A stretch of 64,000 bases of DNA, from NCBI RefSeq assembly GCF_031581265.1, contig NZ_JAVLBQ010000004.1, positions 61,542-125,541 of the forward strand, written 5' to 3'. The notes beneath the pieces are model-generated. The model was given only the letters and a program-made list of their open reading frames with translations. It did not search any database and was not told the origin of the DNA. Source of the stretch: Gracilimonas sp031581265. Lineage in GTDB: Bacteria; Bacteroidota; Rhodothermia; Balneolales; Balneolaceae. The first letter of the stretch is position 1, and every line of letters starts with the position of its first letter. Below, in pieces: positions 53,938-61,818 of the stretch. The translations under genes and the position numbers were made by a program.

Positions 53938-55043
53938 AACGAATAAAGTTTAAGATTTGAATTATCAGTTTTTTCATGTATAACTAATCTGTTATCTTTA
54001 ATTGCTACTACTTGGTGCATATCATCAATCCTATAAGCTTGGCCTAATTCAGAATCTAAGATATAGGACTTCAGTTTAATTTCACCTCTTTTGTTACTAT
54101 TATCATCAAAAGATGCTCGAAGAATTTGAATTAGCACATACTTATCTGATATTTGCTCAAGAGTTTTTATTTCATCATATTTATTTTCTTTTTCAGTAAA
54201 TTTTGTATGATATTTTATCGATAAAGGTTCGTCAGTACTAGTCATTTCAAAAGAAATAAAATTTTCAATTTTTCTTTTCCAAATTTCTTCACCTGATTTA
54301 TATGCATAAAGGTAAGGAGAGTGGATATTGATGGTTAATATTATATTATTGCTTTTGAGATACTCCATTAACCCTGAAGAATAATTTTGAACTGCTAATT
54401 GATTCCTATTTTTATAGGCATTTCCAAAACTGTAAGTTATAGTATCTTCTAGAACGTCATAAAAATCAATAGTATTGATTTTTCCTTCGGGGTTTGGAGA
54501 CATAATCATTTCTTTTCTTAAGAAAAATCCATTATCGGTTTTTTTTAAATCACTATAAGATGAGCGGGTAAGAATATCTACCTCTTCCTCATTACTTTTT
54601 ATATTAGTAATTCCCCTTTGCAAGTCACTTACATATATATTGTTAAGAGAATCAATTTCTAAAGACCATGGGAATAGCATTTCACCTGGACCACGCCCCT
54701 TGGAACCGAGTGTATCTATTTCTGAGTCCCATACTTTAAAAACTTTAACCTGATCTAAATCAAGTAGATACAAATTGAAATTGTTATCAAATTCAATATC
54801 AGTAATATTCCCAAAAATATATCCTTCATCGATTTCATCTAACAAAGATAATTTTTGAAATCGATTTTTAAGATTAATTATTTCTTGATCTTCAATATCA
54901 TTGTGCATCAATGAATTTATATTTTCTTGATCAGCATCAAATTTTGGATGTAGCTGATTGTTTTTATGTGAATTCAAATCATTACAGCTACTTTGTAACA
55001 CTGCAAATAAAAATCCTGTTAATGTCAATAAAATATATTTCAT
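53934..55043 (-). CDS. 6-bladed beta-propeller lipoprotein
   Basis: A 369-residue lipoprotein (lipobox LQSSC, C20). The family signature is LGSKGRGPGEMLFPW, followed by NNIYVSDLQRGITNIKSN and other blades. It is notably AT-rich, like the rest of this cassette. It is transcribed after the six-cysteine peptide gene with a perfect hairpin between them, and its stop overlaps the thioredoxin-like start. This arrangement sets it apart from the isolated propellers elsewhere in the window. Confidence 0.82.
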   Translation of the reverse strand: MKYILLTLTGFLFAVLQSSCNDLNSHKNNQLHPKFDADQENINSLMHNDIEDQEIINLKNRFQKLSLLDEIDEGYIFGNITDIEFDNNFNLYLLDLDQVKVFKVWDSEIDTLGSKGRGPGEMLFPWSLEIDSLNNIYVSDLQRGITNIKSNEEEVDILTRSSYSDLKKTDNGFFLRKEMIMSPNPEGKINTIDFYDVLEDTITYSFGNAYKNRNQLAVQNYSSGLMEYLKSNNIILTINIHSPYLYAYKSGEEIWKRKIENFISFEMTSTDEPLSIKYHTKFTEKENKYDEIKTLEQISDKYVLIQILRASFDDNSNKRGEIKLKSYILDSELGQAYRIDDMHQVVAIKDNRLVIHEKTDNSNLKLYSF

Positions 55044-55069
55044 AATTAATATAACCCTATTATAAAGAA

Positions 55070-55099
55070 GTGAAGCACCTATTAATTTTGGTGCTTCAC
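55070..55099 (-). terminator. Perfect intercistronic hairpin between the peptide and propeller genes
   Basis: gtgaagcacc (55070-55079) and ggtgcttcac (55090-55099) form a perfect 10-bp stem with a 10-base loop. On the minus strand it is followed by a moderately T-rich TTCTTTATAA. It could terminate or attenuate most transcripts, or protect the upstream peptide mRNA, making the peptide more abundant than the propeller. Confidence 0.65.
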
Positions 55100-55134
55100 A
55101 TTTAAAATTAAAAGTTTATTTAGATGGATTATAA

Positions 55135-55353
55135 TTATTCAGGATCAATGGAACACTCAGTTGTCTCATCACAATTATCATCAGCTCCAATACATTGATA
55201 GTTATATTGCGGCTTAGCATCAACGCATTCCTTAACTCCATAAAAACATAACTCGTCTTCGCATTCATCTAAGAATCGTCCATTTACATTTGCAGGAAAC
55301 AATGATCCAAGAATTAAAGCTAACATTGCAATAGATATATACAGTTTTTTCAT
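55135..55353 (-). CDS. Small exported six-cysteine peptide, NVEALA-like candidate
   Basis: A 72-residue precursor. The signal peptide is MKKLYISIAMLALILGS followed by LFPANVNGRFLDE; the mature part has six cysteines (31, 36, 43, 54, 61, 67) among acidic and Tyr residues, enough for three disulfides. The ANVNG junction recalls the NVEALA motif of small FCB-group exported peptides, often encoded beside 6-bladed beta-propeller proteins, but this match is only suggestive. It is the first gene of a cassette with a propeller and a thioredoxin-like protein. Confidence 0.72.
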   Translation of the reverse strand: MKKLYISIAMLALILGSLFPANVNGRFLDECEDELCFYGVKECVDAKPQYNYQCIGADDNCDETTECSIDPE

Positions 55354-55390
55354 AACTCATTATTTTAGCTAAAATTGACACACTTACCAT

Positions 55391-55409
55391 AATATATATA
55401 TATATATAT
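55391..55409. repeat. AT dinucleotide tract upstream of the peptide gene
   Basis: About nine AT units lie ~40 bp upstream of the peptide start codon, in its likely promoter region. Slippage could alter promoter spacing, but it may equally be an AT-rich accident. Confidence 0.6.
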
Positions 55410-55507
55410 CAAGTATTAATCTATACTATAGAATTGAGAAATTTTGACTTGTCTATTACAAAAGAATTCAAAAAGCGATGCCTTTAGGTGTTTACTCAAC
55501 AATACTT

Positions 55508-55652
55508 AACCTCGTTCCGAACGACCCGTTCGGAATGCCATCGCGGACCCTGCCTTTGCCGGCAGGCAGGCACCCGGTCAGCAGATAGTAATTGAGGTAT
55601 ACTGCTCCGTGGCATACTTATTTTGAACCCGGTGGTCCAGACTACCACTCCC
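55508..55652. repeat. Five-hairpin structured repeat, copy C (truncated, with insertion)
   Basis: The left half is kept: acctcg, ttccgaacg/cgttcggaa with loop ACC (55515-55535). The second hairpin is split by a 22-bp insertion, and its right arm has mutated (ggtcagc). The central tccgtgg region and ggtggtcc remain, but the element ends at actccc (55652), lacking the last hairpin's right arm and the closing stem. The break is three bases from the stop codon of the carboxylase gene at 55655. Confidence 0.82.
55550..55571. repeat. 22-bp palindromic insertion inside repeat copy C
   Basis: Between gcggacc and acccggtc, which are adjacent in copies A and B, copy C has an extra GC-rich stretch (ctgcc...ggcag) that is itself a stem. 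It is a nested insertion of another short palindromic repeat into the hairpin loop. Confidence 0.75.
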
Positions 55653-55654
55653 TC

Positions 55655-57205
55655 TTACAACGGCAAATTATCATGCTTTTTCTTGGGCACAGTATCCACT
55701 TTATTTTGAGCCGCTTCCATTTGCTTGATGAGTTTTTCACGAGTTTCGGATGGTAAAATCACATCATCAATGAACCCACGTCCGGCCGCCAGATATGGAT
55801 GTGCGAAGTTTTCGCTGTACTGATCTTCCAATTCCTTTTGCTTGGCTTCGGGATCATCCGCATTGGCAATTTCTTTACGGAAGATGATTTCTACCGCTCC
55901 TTTGGTTCCCATCACCGCAATTTCAGCGGTTGGCCAGGCAACATTGTAATCGGCACGGATGTGCTTGGAGTTCATCACGTCGTAAGCGCCACCGTAAGCT
56001 TTGCGGGTAATAACCGTCATCTTAGGCACGGTAGCTTCGCAGAATGCATACAAAAGCTTCGCACCGTGTTTAATAATGCCATTCCACTCCTGATCGGTTC
56101 CGGGTAGGAAGCCGGGTACATCTTCAAATACCACCAATGGAATATTGAAGGCATCACAGAATCGGACAAAACGGGCTCCTTTCAGGGAGGCATCAATATC
56201 GAGCACTCCGGCCAGTGAAAGCGGCTGATTGGCAACCACCCCTACACTTCGTCCACCAAGGCGAGCAAAGCCAACCACGATGTTATCCGCATAGTCTTTA
56301 TGAACTTCGTAGAAAGAATCCTTGTCCATAACTCCCGCAATCACATCATGAATATCATATGGCTTATTGGGATTCAAGGGCACCAGGTCTTCCAGCGCTT
56401 TCGCCTTTGCAGAATCCGGTTCTTTGGATTCTATCATCGGCACCTTTTCTTCGCAATTCTGGGGAACATATTTCATCAACTCCCGAATATCATTCAGGCA
56501 TACCGCATCATTGGGACTTGAAAAGTGAGATACTCCTGATTTGGTATTATGAGCTGAAGCTCCGCCCAATTCTTCTGAGGTCACTTCCTCATGTGTTACT
56601 GTTTTCACCACATTAGGTCCGGTGACAAACATATAGCTGGTGTTTTCCACCATAAAAATAAAATCAGTCAGCGCCGGACTATATACAGCACCACCGGCAC
56701 AAGGGCCCATCACCGCAGAAATCTGAGGTACCACGCCGGAAGCCATACTGTTTCTCCAAAATACTTCCGCATATCCTCCCAAAGAAGAAACGCCCTCCTG
56801 AATGCGGGCACCGCCGGAGTCATTCAACCCAATGATGGGCACTCCGTTTTTCATAGCCAAATCCATAACCTTGCAAATTTTCTCAGCATGCGTTTCTGAA
56901 AGGGAACCGCCAAATACCGTGAAATCTTGGCTGAAAATGTACACTGGTCGGCCGTGAATTTTACCGAGTCCGGTTACCACACCATCACCCAAAAACTGTT
57001 TTTTATCCAGACCAAAAGCGGTACTGCGGTGGGTCACAAATTTGTCAATTTCCTCAAAGGAGCCTTTGTCAACCAGCAAATCGACTCTTTCCCGGGCCGT
57101 TAACTTCCCTTTGTCATGTTGCTTTTTGATGCGGGCTTCACCACCCCCTTTTTTCGCTTCTTCTCTTAATTTCTTTAGTCGTTCTACTTTTGGATTGGTT
57201 GACAT
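55655..57205 (-). CDS. Acyl-CoA carboxylase beta subunit (propionyl-CoA carboxylase type)
   Basis: The carboxyltransferase subunit of a biotin-dependent acyl-CoA carboxylase, 516 residues. Signatures are GSFEEIDKFVTHRS, FSQDFTVFGGSLSETHAEKI, NDSGGARIQEGV, GPCAGGAVYSPA, DVPGFLPGTDQE and TVITRKAYGGAYDVM, matching PccB-type enzymes. No biotin carboxylase/BCCP subunit is adjacent, so the alpha subunit must lie elsewhere. The upstream acidic protein gene is 12 bp away and should be co-transcribed. Its stop abuts truncated repeat C. Confidence 0.93.
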   Translation of the reverse strand: MSTNPKVERLKKLREEAKKGGGEARIKKQHDKGKLTARERVDLLVDKGSFEEIDKFVTHRSTAFGLDKKQFLGDGVVTGLGKIHGRPVYIFSQDFTVFGGSLSETHAEKICKVMDLAMKNGVPIIGLNDSGGARIQEGVSSLGGYAEVFWRNSMASGVVPQISAVMGPCAGGAVYSPALTDFIFMVENTSYMFVTGPNVVKTVTHEEVTSEELGGASAHNTKSGVSHFSSPNDAVCLNDIRELMKYVPQNCEEKVPMIESKEPDSAKAKALEDLVPLNPNKPYDIHDVIAGVMDKDSFYEVHKDYADNIVVGFARLGGRSVGVVANQPLSLAGVLDIDASLKGARFVRFCDAFNIPLVVFEDVPGFLPGTDQEWNGIIKHGAKLLYAFCEATVPKMTVITRKAYGGAYDVMNSKHIRADYNVAWPTAEIAVMGTKGAVEIIFRKEIANADDPEAKQKELEDQYSENFAHPYLAAGRGFIDDVILPSETREKLIKQMEAAQNKVDTVPKKKHDNLPL

Positions 57206-57217
57206 AAAAACTATTGC

Positions 57218-58867
57218 TTAAGATTTATATTCATCAAAATACGATTGCAGCCTGTCGGTGAAATCGATGGCAGCTTCTGAAAACATATCAATTTGATAGG
57301 CTGAAAATACATTCTTTTCAAGAAAATCGGATGCTTCTTTCCAGCTTTTTTGATTCTCTAATCTTGACAGTGATTCTTCATATTCATTTCGATCGCCCTG
57401 GTACAATTCATTAACAAAAACCGGTTCCTTATCGAGTAAATAATTTTTTAACTCAGCGCTTTTTGTTCTGGGTTGAGCCTCTTCTTCCCCACCGGTTTCC
57501 TCATCAGGTTCATCCCCAAAAATATGTTCTTCCGTAATTATTTCATCCTCTTCCGACTCCTCTTCCCTCTTCAACGCTTCTTTTTCCTCAGGACTCATAA
57601 ACTGTTGCCAAATGGGTTCATCCTCGTCTTCAGCGTCACCGTCATGTTCTTCTGAGTCGAATAATTCTTCCCCGGTATCATCATCACCGGTTACCCAGGA
57701 GTTCAGCTCGTCTTCATCATCCTCGGCTTTTTCTTCATCGTCTTCTTCATCTTGAAGGGGAACCTGACTTTGCTTGGGACTTTCTACCTCATCGTCGATT
57801 TGTTCTTCTTCCTCCTCCTTTTCTATTTCCTCTGAAAAGGCAATCTGCCTCTGATCCAATTCTTCTTTCTCCGGCTCATCTATAATATCCGGCTCATCAA
57901 CAGCCTCAGCCAAATCATCTTCCTCTATCTCCTCTTCAAATTCCTGGAAAATAGGTGCTTCAGACTCTTCCTCACTGAACATCCGGTTAAAGGAATTTTC
58001 ATCTTCTTCAGGCTCTTCCGGTTCCTCCTCTATCTCCTCATCCGCAAACTGATCTACCAGTCTTGACTCCCCTTTTTCCTCATCTTCCGAAAACATGGCT
58101 GATGTATCAGATGGTTCATTTGCTCTGCCACTTTTAGTTCTTTCATCCACCGAGTCTGGATCAGCTATAATTTCTATTAACCGATCTCTATCCAATTCTT
58201 TCTGAACCGTATTTTTCAAAGCTTCAGCGACTTCATCCATCGCCTTATCTTCAAAAAATATAGCAACGAGATCCGCATTAATTTTGCCATCCCCCAACTT
58301 TCTTAGCAAATCAAGCACTTTTGCCCAGTCCTCAGCTTCATAAGTTTTTGTAAGATGGTCATCTAATTTCTCAACAAGCTCTTTGCAACGCTCCTTGGTA
58401 AGAGAACCCAGGTCTCTCTTTTTCATGTACTGGGGAATGGCTTGTCCAATATGCTTATACACAAACAATCTGCCGGTTCGTTTGACAATTTCATCATAAC
58501 CGAGCTGCTCATCATCCTGAAAGAATACTTCAGCCAAATACTTTCTGGGTTGTAAATACACTTTCAAGGTTGATTCTACTGCTTCGCTCAGTAGCTCTTT
58601 TAAACTTTCGGCTGGGATATGGGCACGTTCATAGAGTTGTTCTTTCAGCGCTTTTTTAAGCTGTTGCACAGATGGATGATCAGACTGAGACCAAGCTGTT
58701 TGAAGATGTAGGTCTTCATCTATCTTAATCTGAAGGTTTGCCTTTATATTTTCAACAATAGCTTTAGGTAAGCCGGCCTGGGACAATGATTGAGGAGTAT
58801 AGAACCCTTTATCTCTACCAACTTTACCCAACAAATTTTCAACAATTTTATCTGTAGATGAATGCAT
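57218..58867 (-). CDS. Large acidic protein of unknown function in the carboxylase operon
   Basis: A 549-residue cytoplasmic protein, not recognised. The first ~230 residues are helical and rich in Lys/Glu/Leu, with LSQAGLPKAIVENIKANLQI and LKKALKEQLYERAHIPAES. The middle ~230 residues are an extremely acidic, low-complexity Glu/Asp stretch, and a short helical region (YLLDKEPVFVNELYQ) plus FTDRLQSYFDEY closes it. It has no signal peptide or membrane segment. It is the first gene of a two-gene operon with the acyl-CoA carboxylase beta subunit, so it might support carboxylase or fatty-acid metabolism, but nothing proves this. Confidence 0.7.
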   Translation of the reverse strand: MHSSTDKIVENLLGKVGRDKGFYTPQSLSQAGLPKAIVENIKANLQIKIDEDLHLQTAWSQSDHPSVQQLKKALKEQLYERAHIPAESLKELLSEAVESTLKVYLQPRKYLAEVFFQDDEQLGYDEIVKRTGRLFVYKHIGQAIPQYMKKRDLGSLTKERCKELVEKLDDHLTKTYEAEDWAKVLDLLRKLGDGKINADLVAIFFEDKAMDEVAEALKNTVQKELDRDRLIEIIADPDSVDERTKSGRANEPSDTSAMFSEDEEKGESRLVDQFADEEIEEEPEEPEEDENSFNRMFSEEESEAPIFQEFEEEIEEDDLAEAVDEPDIIDEPEKEELDQRQIAFSEEIEKEEEEEQIDDEVESPKQSQVPLQDEEDDEEKAEDDEDELNSWVTGDDDTGEELFDSEEHDGDAEDEDEPIWQQFMSPEEKEALKREEESEEDEIITEEHIFGDEPDEETGGEEEAQPRTKSAELKNYLLDKEPVFVNELYQGDRNEYEESLSRLENQKSWKEASDFLEKNVFSAYQIDMFSEAAIDFTDRLQSYFDEYKS

Positions 58868-59005
58868 AGCTTAGTTTGAAATTTTACTGAAAATAATGTC
58901 TGTTTCACCGCAATACAATTAAGTATTTCGTTATTTTTTCATGTTTTCAAACTTTATGAACTGAATCGGAATTTGTATTAATTATAAAGTTACTACCTTT
59001 GGGGT

Positions 59006-59626
59006 ATGATTTCGTTACAAGTCACCAACCTGACCAAAAAATTTAACCGACATACGGTATTTAAAGAACTCAATTTTGAGCATGAAAGTGGTGTTCTTGG
59101 TATTGCCGGATCAAACGGGAGCGGGAAATCTACCTTGTTAAAATGTCTTGCGTATCTGCTTAAACCAAACAAAGGTGAAATCACCTGGAAGAATCTTGAT
59201 GACGAAATGGACCAAAAGCAGGTAAAAGCCCACATTGGCTATACCGCCCCTTACATCAGCCTTTATGATGAGCTTTCTGTTTTCGAAAATCTTGTGTTTT
59301 TGCTTGAGGTAGGTGGAGAAAAAGCTGATGAAGAAATTCTTCACCCTTTACTTGACCGCGTACAAATTCCGCATCTTAAAGATCAGATGTATGGTAGTTT
59401 GTCAACCGGACAAAAACAACGGGCCAAATTAGCTGCGGCATTAGTCAGAGATCCCGACATTTTAATGCTCGATGAACCGGGCTCCAACCTGGATAAACAC
59501 GGGCATGAATTGGTTTCTTCCATTGTTAAAAAGGCACGTGAAGAGAACAAATTAGTTTTCCTTGCTTCAAATGACCCAAATGAAATTTCTCTCTGTGATG
59601 AAGTAGTTCAAATTGGAACACACTAA
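59006..59626 (+). CDS. ABC-transporter ATPase, CcmA-like
   Basis: A 206-residue ABC ATPase with Walker A GSNGSGKSTL, signature LSTGQKQR and Walker B ILMLDEPGSNLD. The length and the short linker match CcmA, the heme-exporter ATPase of cytochrome c maturation, and a caa3 oxidase with a covalent heme c elsewhere in the window requires such a pathway. No CcmB/CcmC permease is next to it (an M29 peptidase follows), so the partner membrane protein is unknown. It is divergent from the acidic-protein gene. Confidence 0.8.
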   Translation: MISLQVTNLTKKFNRHTVFKELNFEHESGVLGIAGSNGSGKSTLLKCLAYLLKPNKGEITWKNLDDEMDQKQVKAHIGYTAPYISLYDELSVFENLVFLLEVGGEKADEEILHPLLDRVQIPHLKDQMYGSLSTGQKQRAKLAAALVRDPDILMLDEPGSNLDKHGHELVSSIVKKAREENKLVFLASNDPNEISLCDEVVQIGTH

Positions 59627-59674
59627 CTTCATACAAAAGATATCTAACCCGAATATTTAATTAATAAATCGAAT

Positions 59675-60775
59675 ATGATTTCAACTAAAGATCAACAACT
59701 TGCGTCTCTAATCCTTGAGCACAGTACCGAAGTCCAAAAAGACCAAAATGTAATGGTTCAGCTCATAGGTTTAAATGGCATTGATTTACTTCGGGCGCTC
59801 GTAGAACAAATACGAGAAAAAGATGCGCACCCTTTTGTTCAAATTGAAGATGCCGAAACGCACAGAATTTTACTCGAAAATGGCAACGAGTCATTCTGGA
59901 AAAATCAGGCTACTGTTGATCAGCTTCCCAAAATGAAACAGATGGATGCCTTTATCGGTATTCGGGCTTCCCAAAATATTTATGAGAACTCACAAGCAGG
60001 AAAAGAAGCAAACAAAGCTTATTCCGAATATTTCCTAAAGCCTGTTCACTTTGATGAGCGCGTCAATAATACAAACTGGTGCATCATGCGCTACCCCTCT
60101 CCTGCTTTTGCCATGAATGCCAAGATGCCAACCCGTGCTTTTACTGAGTTCTATTATGATGCTTGTTTGGTTGATTACGGTCAGCTCGAGGAAGCCATGA
60201 AACCCCTTGAAAAACGACTCCGAGCGACCGATGAAATCCACCTTAAAGGAGAAGGAACAGACATTAAGTTTTCTGTTAAAGGACAAAACTGGGTTCCCTG
60301 TTTTGGCAAGCGTAACATCCCTGATGGGGAGCTTTTTACCTCTCCTGTCTTAGACTCTGTAAATGGAGTAATCACCTACGCACCTTCCGTATACCAGGGC
60401 AAACCCTTTGAATTTGTAAAGCTTGAAGTTGAAAACGGTGTGGTCGTTGATTTTGATTCTTCAAACAATGAAGCGCTCAAAGATATCCTCGATACCGATG
60501 AAGGAGCACGTCGATTTGGGGAATTCAGTTTTGGGCTAAACCCGGTCATCGAAAGCCCGATGTATGATATTTTGTTTGATGAAAAAATTTACGGCTCTAA
60601 TCACCTTACGCTTGGAAAAGACTATGAAGTTGCACCCAACGGCAACTCCAGTAATATTCACTGGGACCTTGTTTGCATTGGTGCAAATGTCTATTTAGAT
60701 GGAGTACTCGTGCGAAAGGGACGAAAATTTGTGGCAGATGATCTCAAGGGACTAAACCCTACATCATTGTTGTAA
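59675..60775 (+). CDS. M29-family aminopeptidase (thermophilic metalloprotease type)
   Basis: A 366-residue cytoplasmic aminopeptidase. Characteristic parts are GLNGIDLLRALVEQI near the N-terminus, RYPSPAFAMNAKMP and, in the C-terminal half, ELFTSPVLDSVNGVITY, GARRFGEFSFGLNP and the terminal HLTLGKDYEVAPNG-NSSNIHWDL region, which carry the M29 metal-binding Glu, His and Asp positions. It may cleave N-terminal residues from peptides. It begins 48 bp after the CcmA-like gene. Confidence 0.88.
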   Translation: MISTKDQQLASLILEHSTEVQKDQNVMVQLIGLNGIDLLRALVEQIREKDAHPFVQIEDAETHRILLENGNESFWKNQATVDQLPKMKQMDAFIGIRASQNIYENSQAGKEANKAYSEYFLKPVHFDERVNNTNWCIMRYPSPAFAMNAKMPTRAFTEFYYDACLVDYGQLEEAMKPLEKRLRATDEIHLKGEGTDIKFSVKGQNWVPCFGKRNIPDGELFTSPVLDSVNGVITYAPSVYQGKPFEFVKLEVENGVVVDFDSSNNEALKDILDTDEGARRFGEFSFGLNPVIESPMYDILFDEKIYGSNHLTLGKDYEVAPNGNSSNIHWDLVCIGANVYLDGVLVRKGRKFVADDLKGLNPTSLL

Positions 60776-60782
60776 AACGTAT

Positions 60783-60812
60783 AAAAGACGGAAAAAATAC
60801 TGTCTTTTGTTG
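60783..60812 (+). terminator. Weak hairpin after the M29 gene
   Basis: aaaagac (60783-60789) pairs with gtctttt (60802-60808), a short 7-bp stem with only four T at its base, lying just after the M29 stop. It is a weak candidate terminator. Confidence 0.3.
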
Positions 60813-60872
60813 TGTCAGCTTATTTTAAGGTGGGACAAATAATAGAAATTTCAATAACAAAAAAGGCAGGAT

Positions 60873-61295
60873 ATGGAAAAACGAGTGACCGGCATCGGCG
60901 GTATTTTCTTAAAAGTTGAAAATCCGGAATCCACAAAAAACTGGTACCGAAAACACCTTGGGATTGAATCCGGAAAATATGGAGCCACATTTGAATGGCG
61001 ACATGTACAAAATCCCGATAAAAAAGGATACACAGCATGGAGTTTCTTTGATCAGGATACCGAGTATACCCGCCCAAGCAAAAAAGATGTAATGATTAAC
61101 TATCGGGTTGAGAATCTTACCGAATTGCTGGCTGTATTAAAAGATGAAGGCGTTGAAATAATCGGAGAAATTGAAGAGTTCTACTACGGTAAGTTCGGGT
61201 GGATTATGGACCCAAACGGAGTCAAAATTGAGTTGTGGGAACCCAATGATGAGGAATATGACAAGATTAAAGGGGAGACGAATTTATCCAGTTGA
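60873..61295 (+). CDS. VOC-superfamily (glyoxalase-like) protein
   Basis: A 140-residue protein with two beta-alpha-beta-beta-beta motifs of the vicinal-oxygen-chelate fold: GIGGIFLKVENPESTKNWYR and WIMDPNGVKIELWEPN. The second E/H metal position is present (IELWEP), and the first may be in the FLKVEN region; the dioxygenase or lyase activity cannot be told. It is a single gene, converging on the gene at 61320. Confidence 0.85.
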   Translation: MEKRVTGIGGIFLKVENPESTKNWYRKHLGIESGKYGATFEWRHVQNPDKKGYTAWSFFDQDTEYTRPSKKDVMINYRVENLTELLAVLKDEGVEIIGEIEEFYYGKFGWIMDPNGVKIELWEPNDEEYDKIKGETNLSS

Positions 61296-61319
61296 ACCGC
61301 TGTAATTCATAGTAGATCA

Positions 61320-61745
61320 CTATTCAAGCATTTCATTAAGCTTCTGAATTTTGTGATTTCGATCAATGGAATAGATGTTACCCTGACCTTCAATGTACGT
61401 ATAGATTTGAAGAGCCCGCCTGAAGAATACTTTCATTTTTTCGGGTTGAATTTGTTCTTCTTTCATCTTCTTCCCAAGTTCTAAGAACAAATCAGCTACC
61501 CGTTCCAGGTTCTCTTCATTCATGCCCTCTTTTTCTTCTAAAAACTGGAGCATTTCTTCCGGCTTCATTTCCAACAAAGCATCAATATCCAGTTTTAACT
61601 CTTCATTTAGTGCTTTATTGGTGATTTCAATGGCTTGCTGGGTCTGCCCTGATCCTTTCAATCCAATTACTGCAGCTATGACCCTGCCCAAAACCTGAGA
61701 GAGCTGCTGTATTTGCCGCATGATATAATCGCTTTGATTTAACAC
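61320..61745 (-). CDS. Small helical protein, possibly DUF6483-like
   Basis: A 141-residue, all-helical cytoplasmic protein. The N-terminus LNQSDYIMRQIQQLSQVLGR recalls DUF6483-type proteins of other bacteria, and the tail has a TPR-like helix FFRRALQIYTYIE. Function is unknown. It has moderate support because the frame is long, starts with ATG and fills the space without conflict. Confidence 0.65.
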   Translation of the reverse strand: MLNQSDYIMRQIQQLSQVLGRVIAAVIGLKGSGQTQQAIEITNKALNEELKLDIDALLEMKPEEMLQFLEEKEGMNEENLERVADLFLELGKKMKEEQIQPEKMKVFFRRALQIYTYIEGQGNIYSIDRNHKIQKLNEMLE

Positions 61746-61797
61746 AGGTTATTAATTTAGTTAAAAATTAATACATCACTTTTAGTGAATTAATTTT

Positions 61798-61818
61798 GGA
61801 CGGATAACCTATCCGTCC
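61798..61818. terminator. Perfect hairpin overlapping the hemL stop codon
   Basis: ggacggata (61798-61806) pairs with tatccgtcc (61810-61818), a perfect 9-bp stem with loop ACC. On the minus strand no T-run follows, while on the plus strand a T5 is a few bases away, so it is at best a weak terminator for hemL or a structured 3' end. Confidence 0.45.

Noticed and set aside
51804..55652. CRISPR-like array from the repeated units
   Set aside because: Repeats are ~147 bp, are separated by whole genes and have internal hairpins; there are no short spacers or cas genes.
61798..61818. Strong Rho-independent terminator for hemL
   Set aside because: The stem is perfect but no T-run follows on the minus strand, so it was kept only as a weak structured 3' end.
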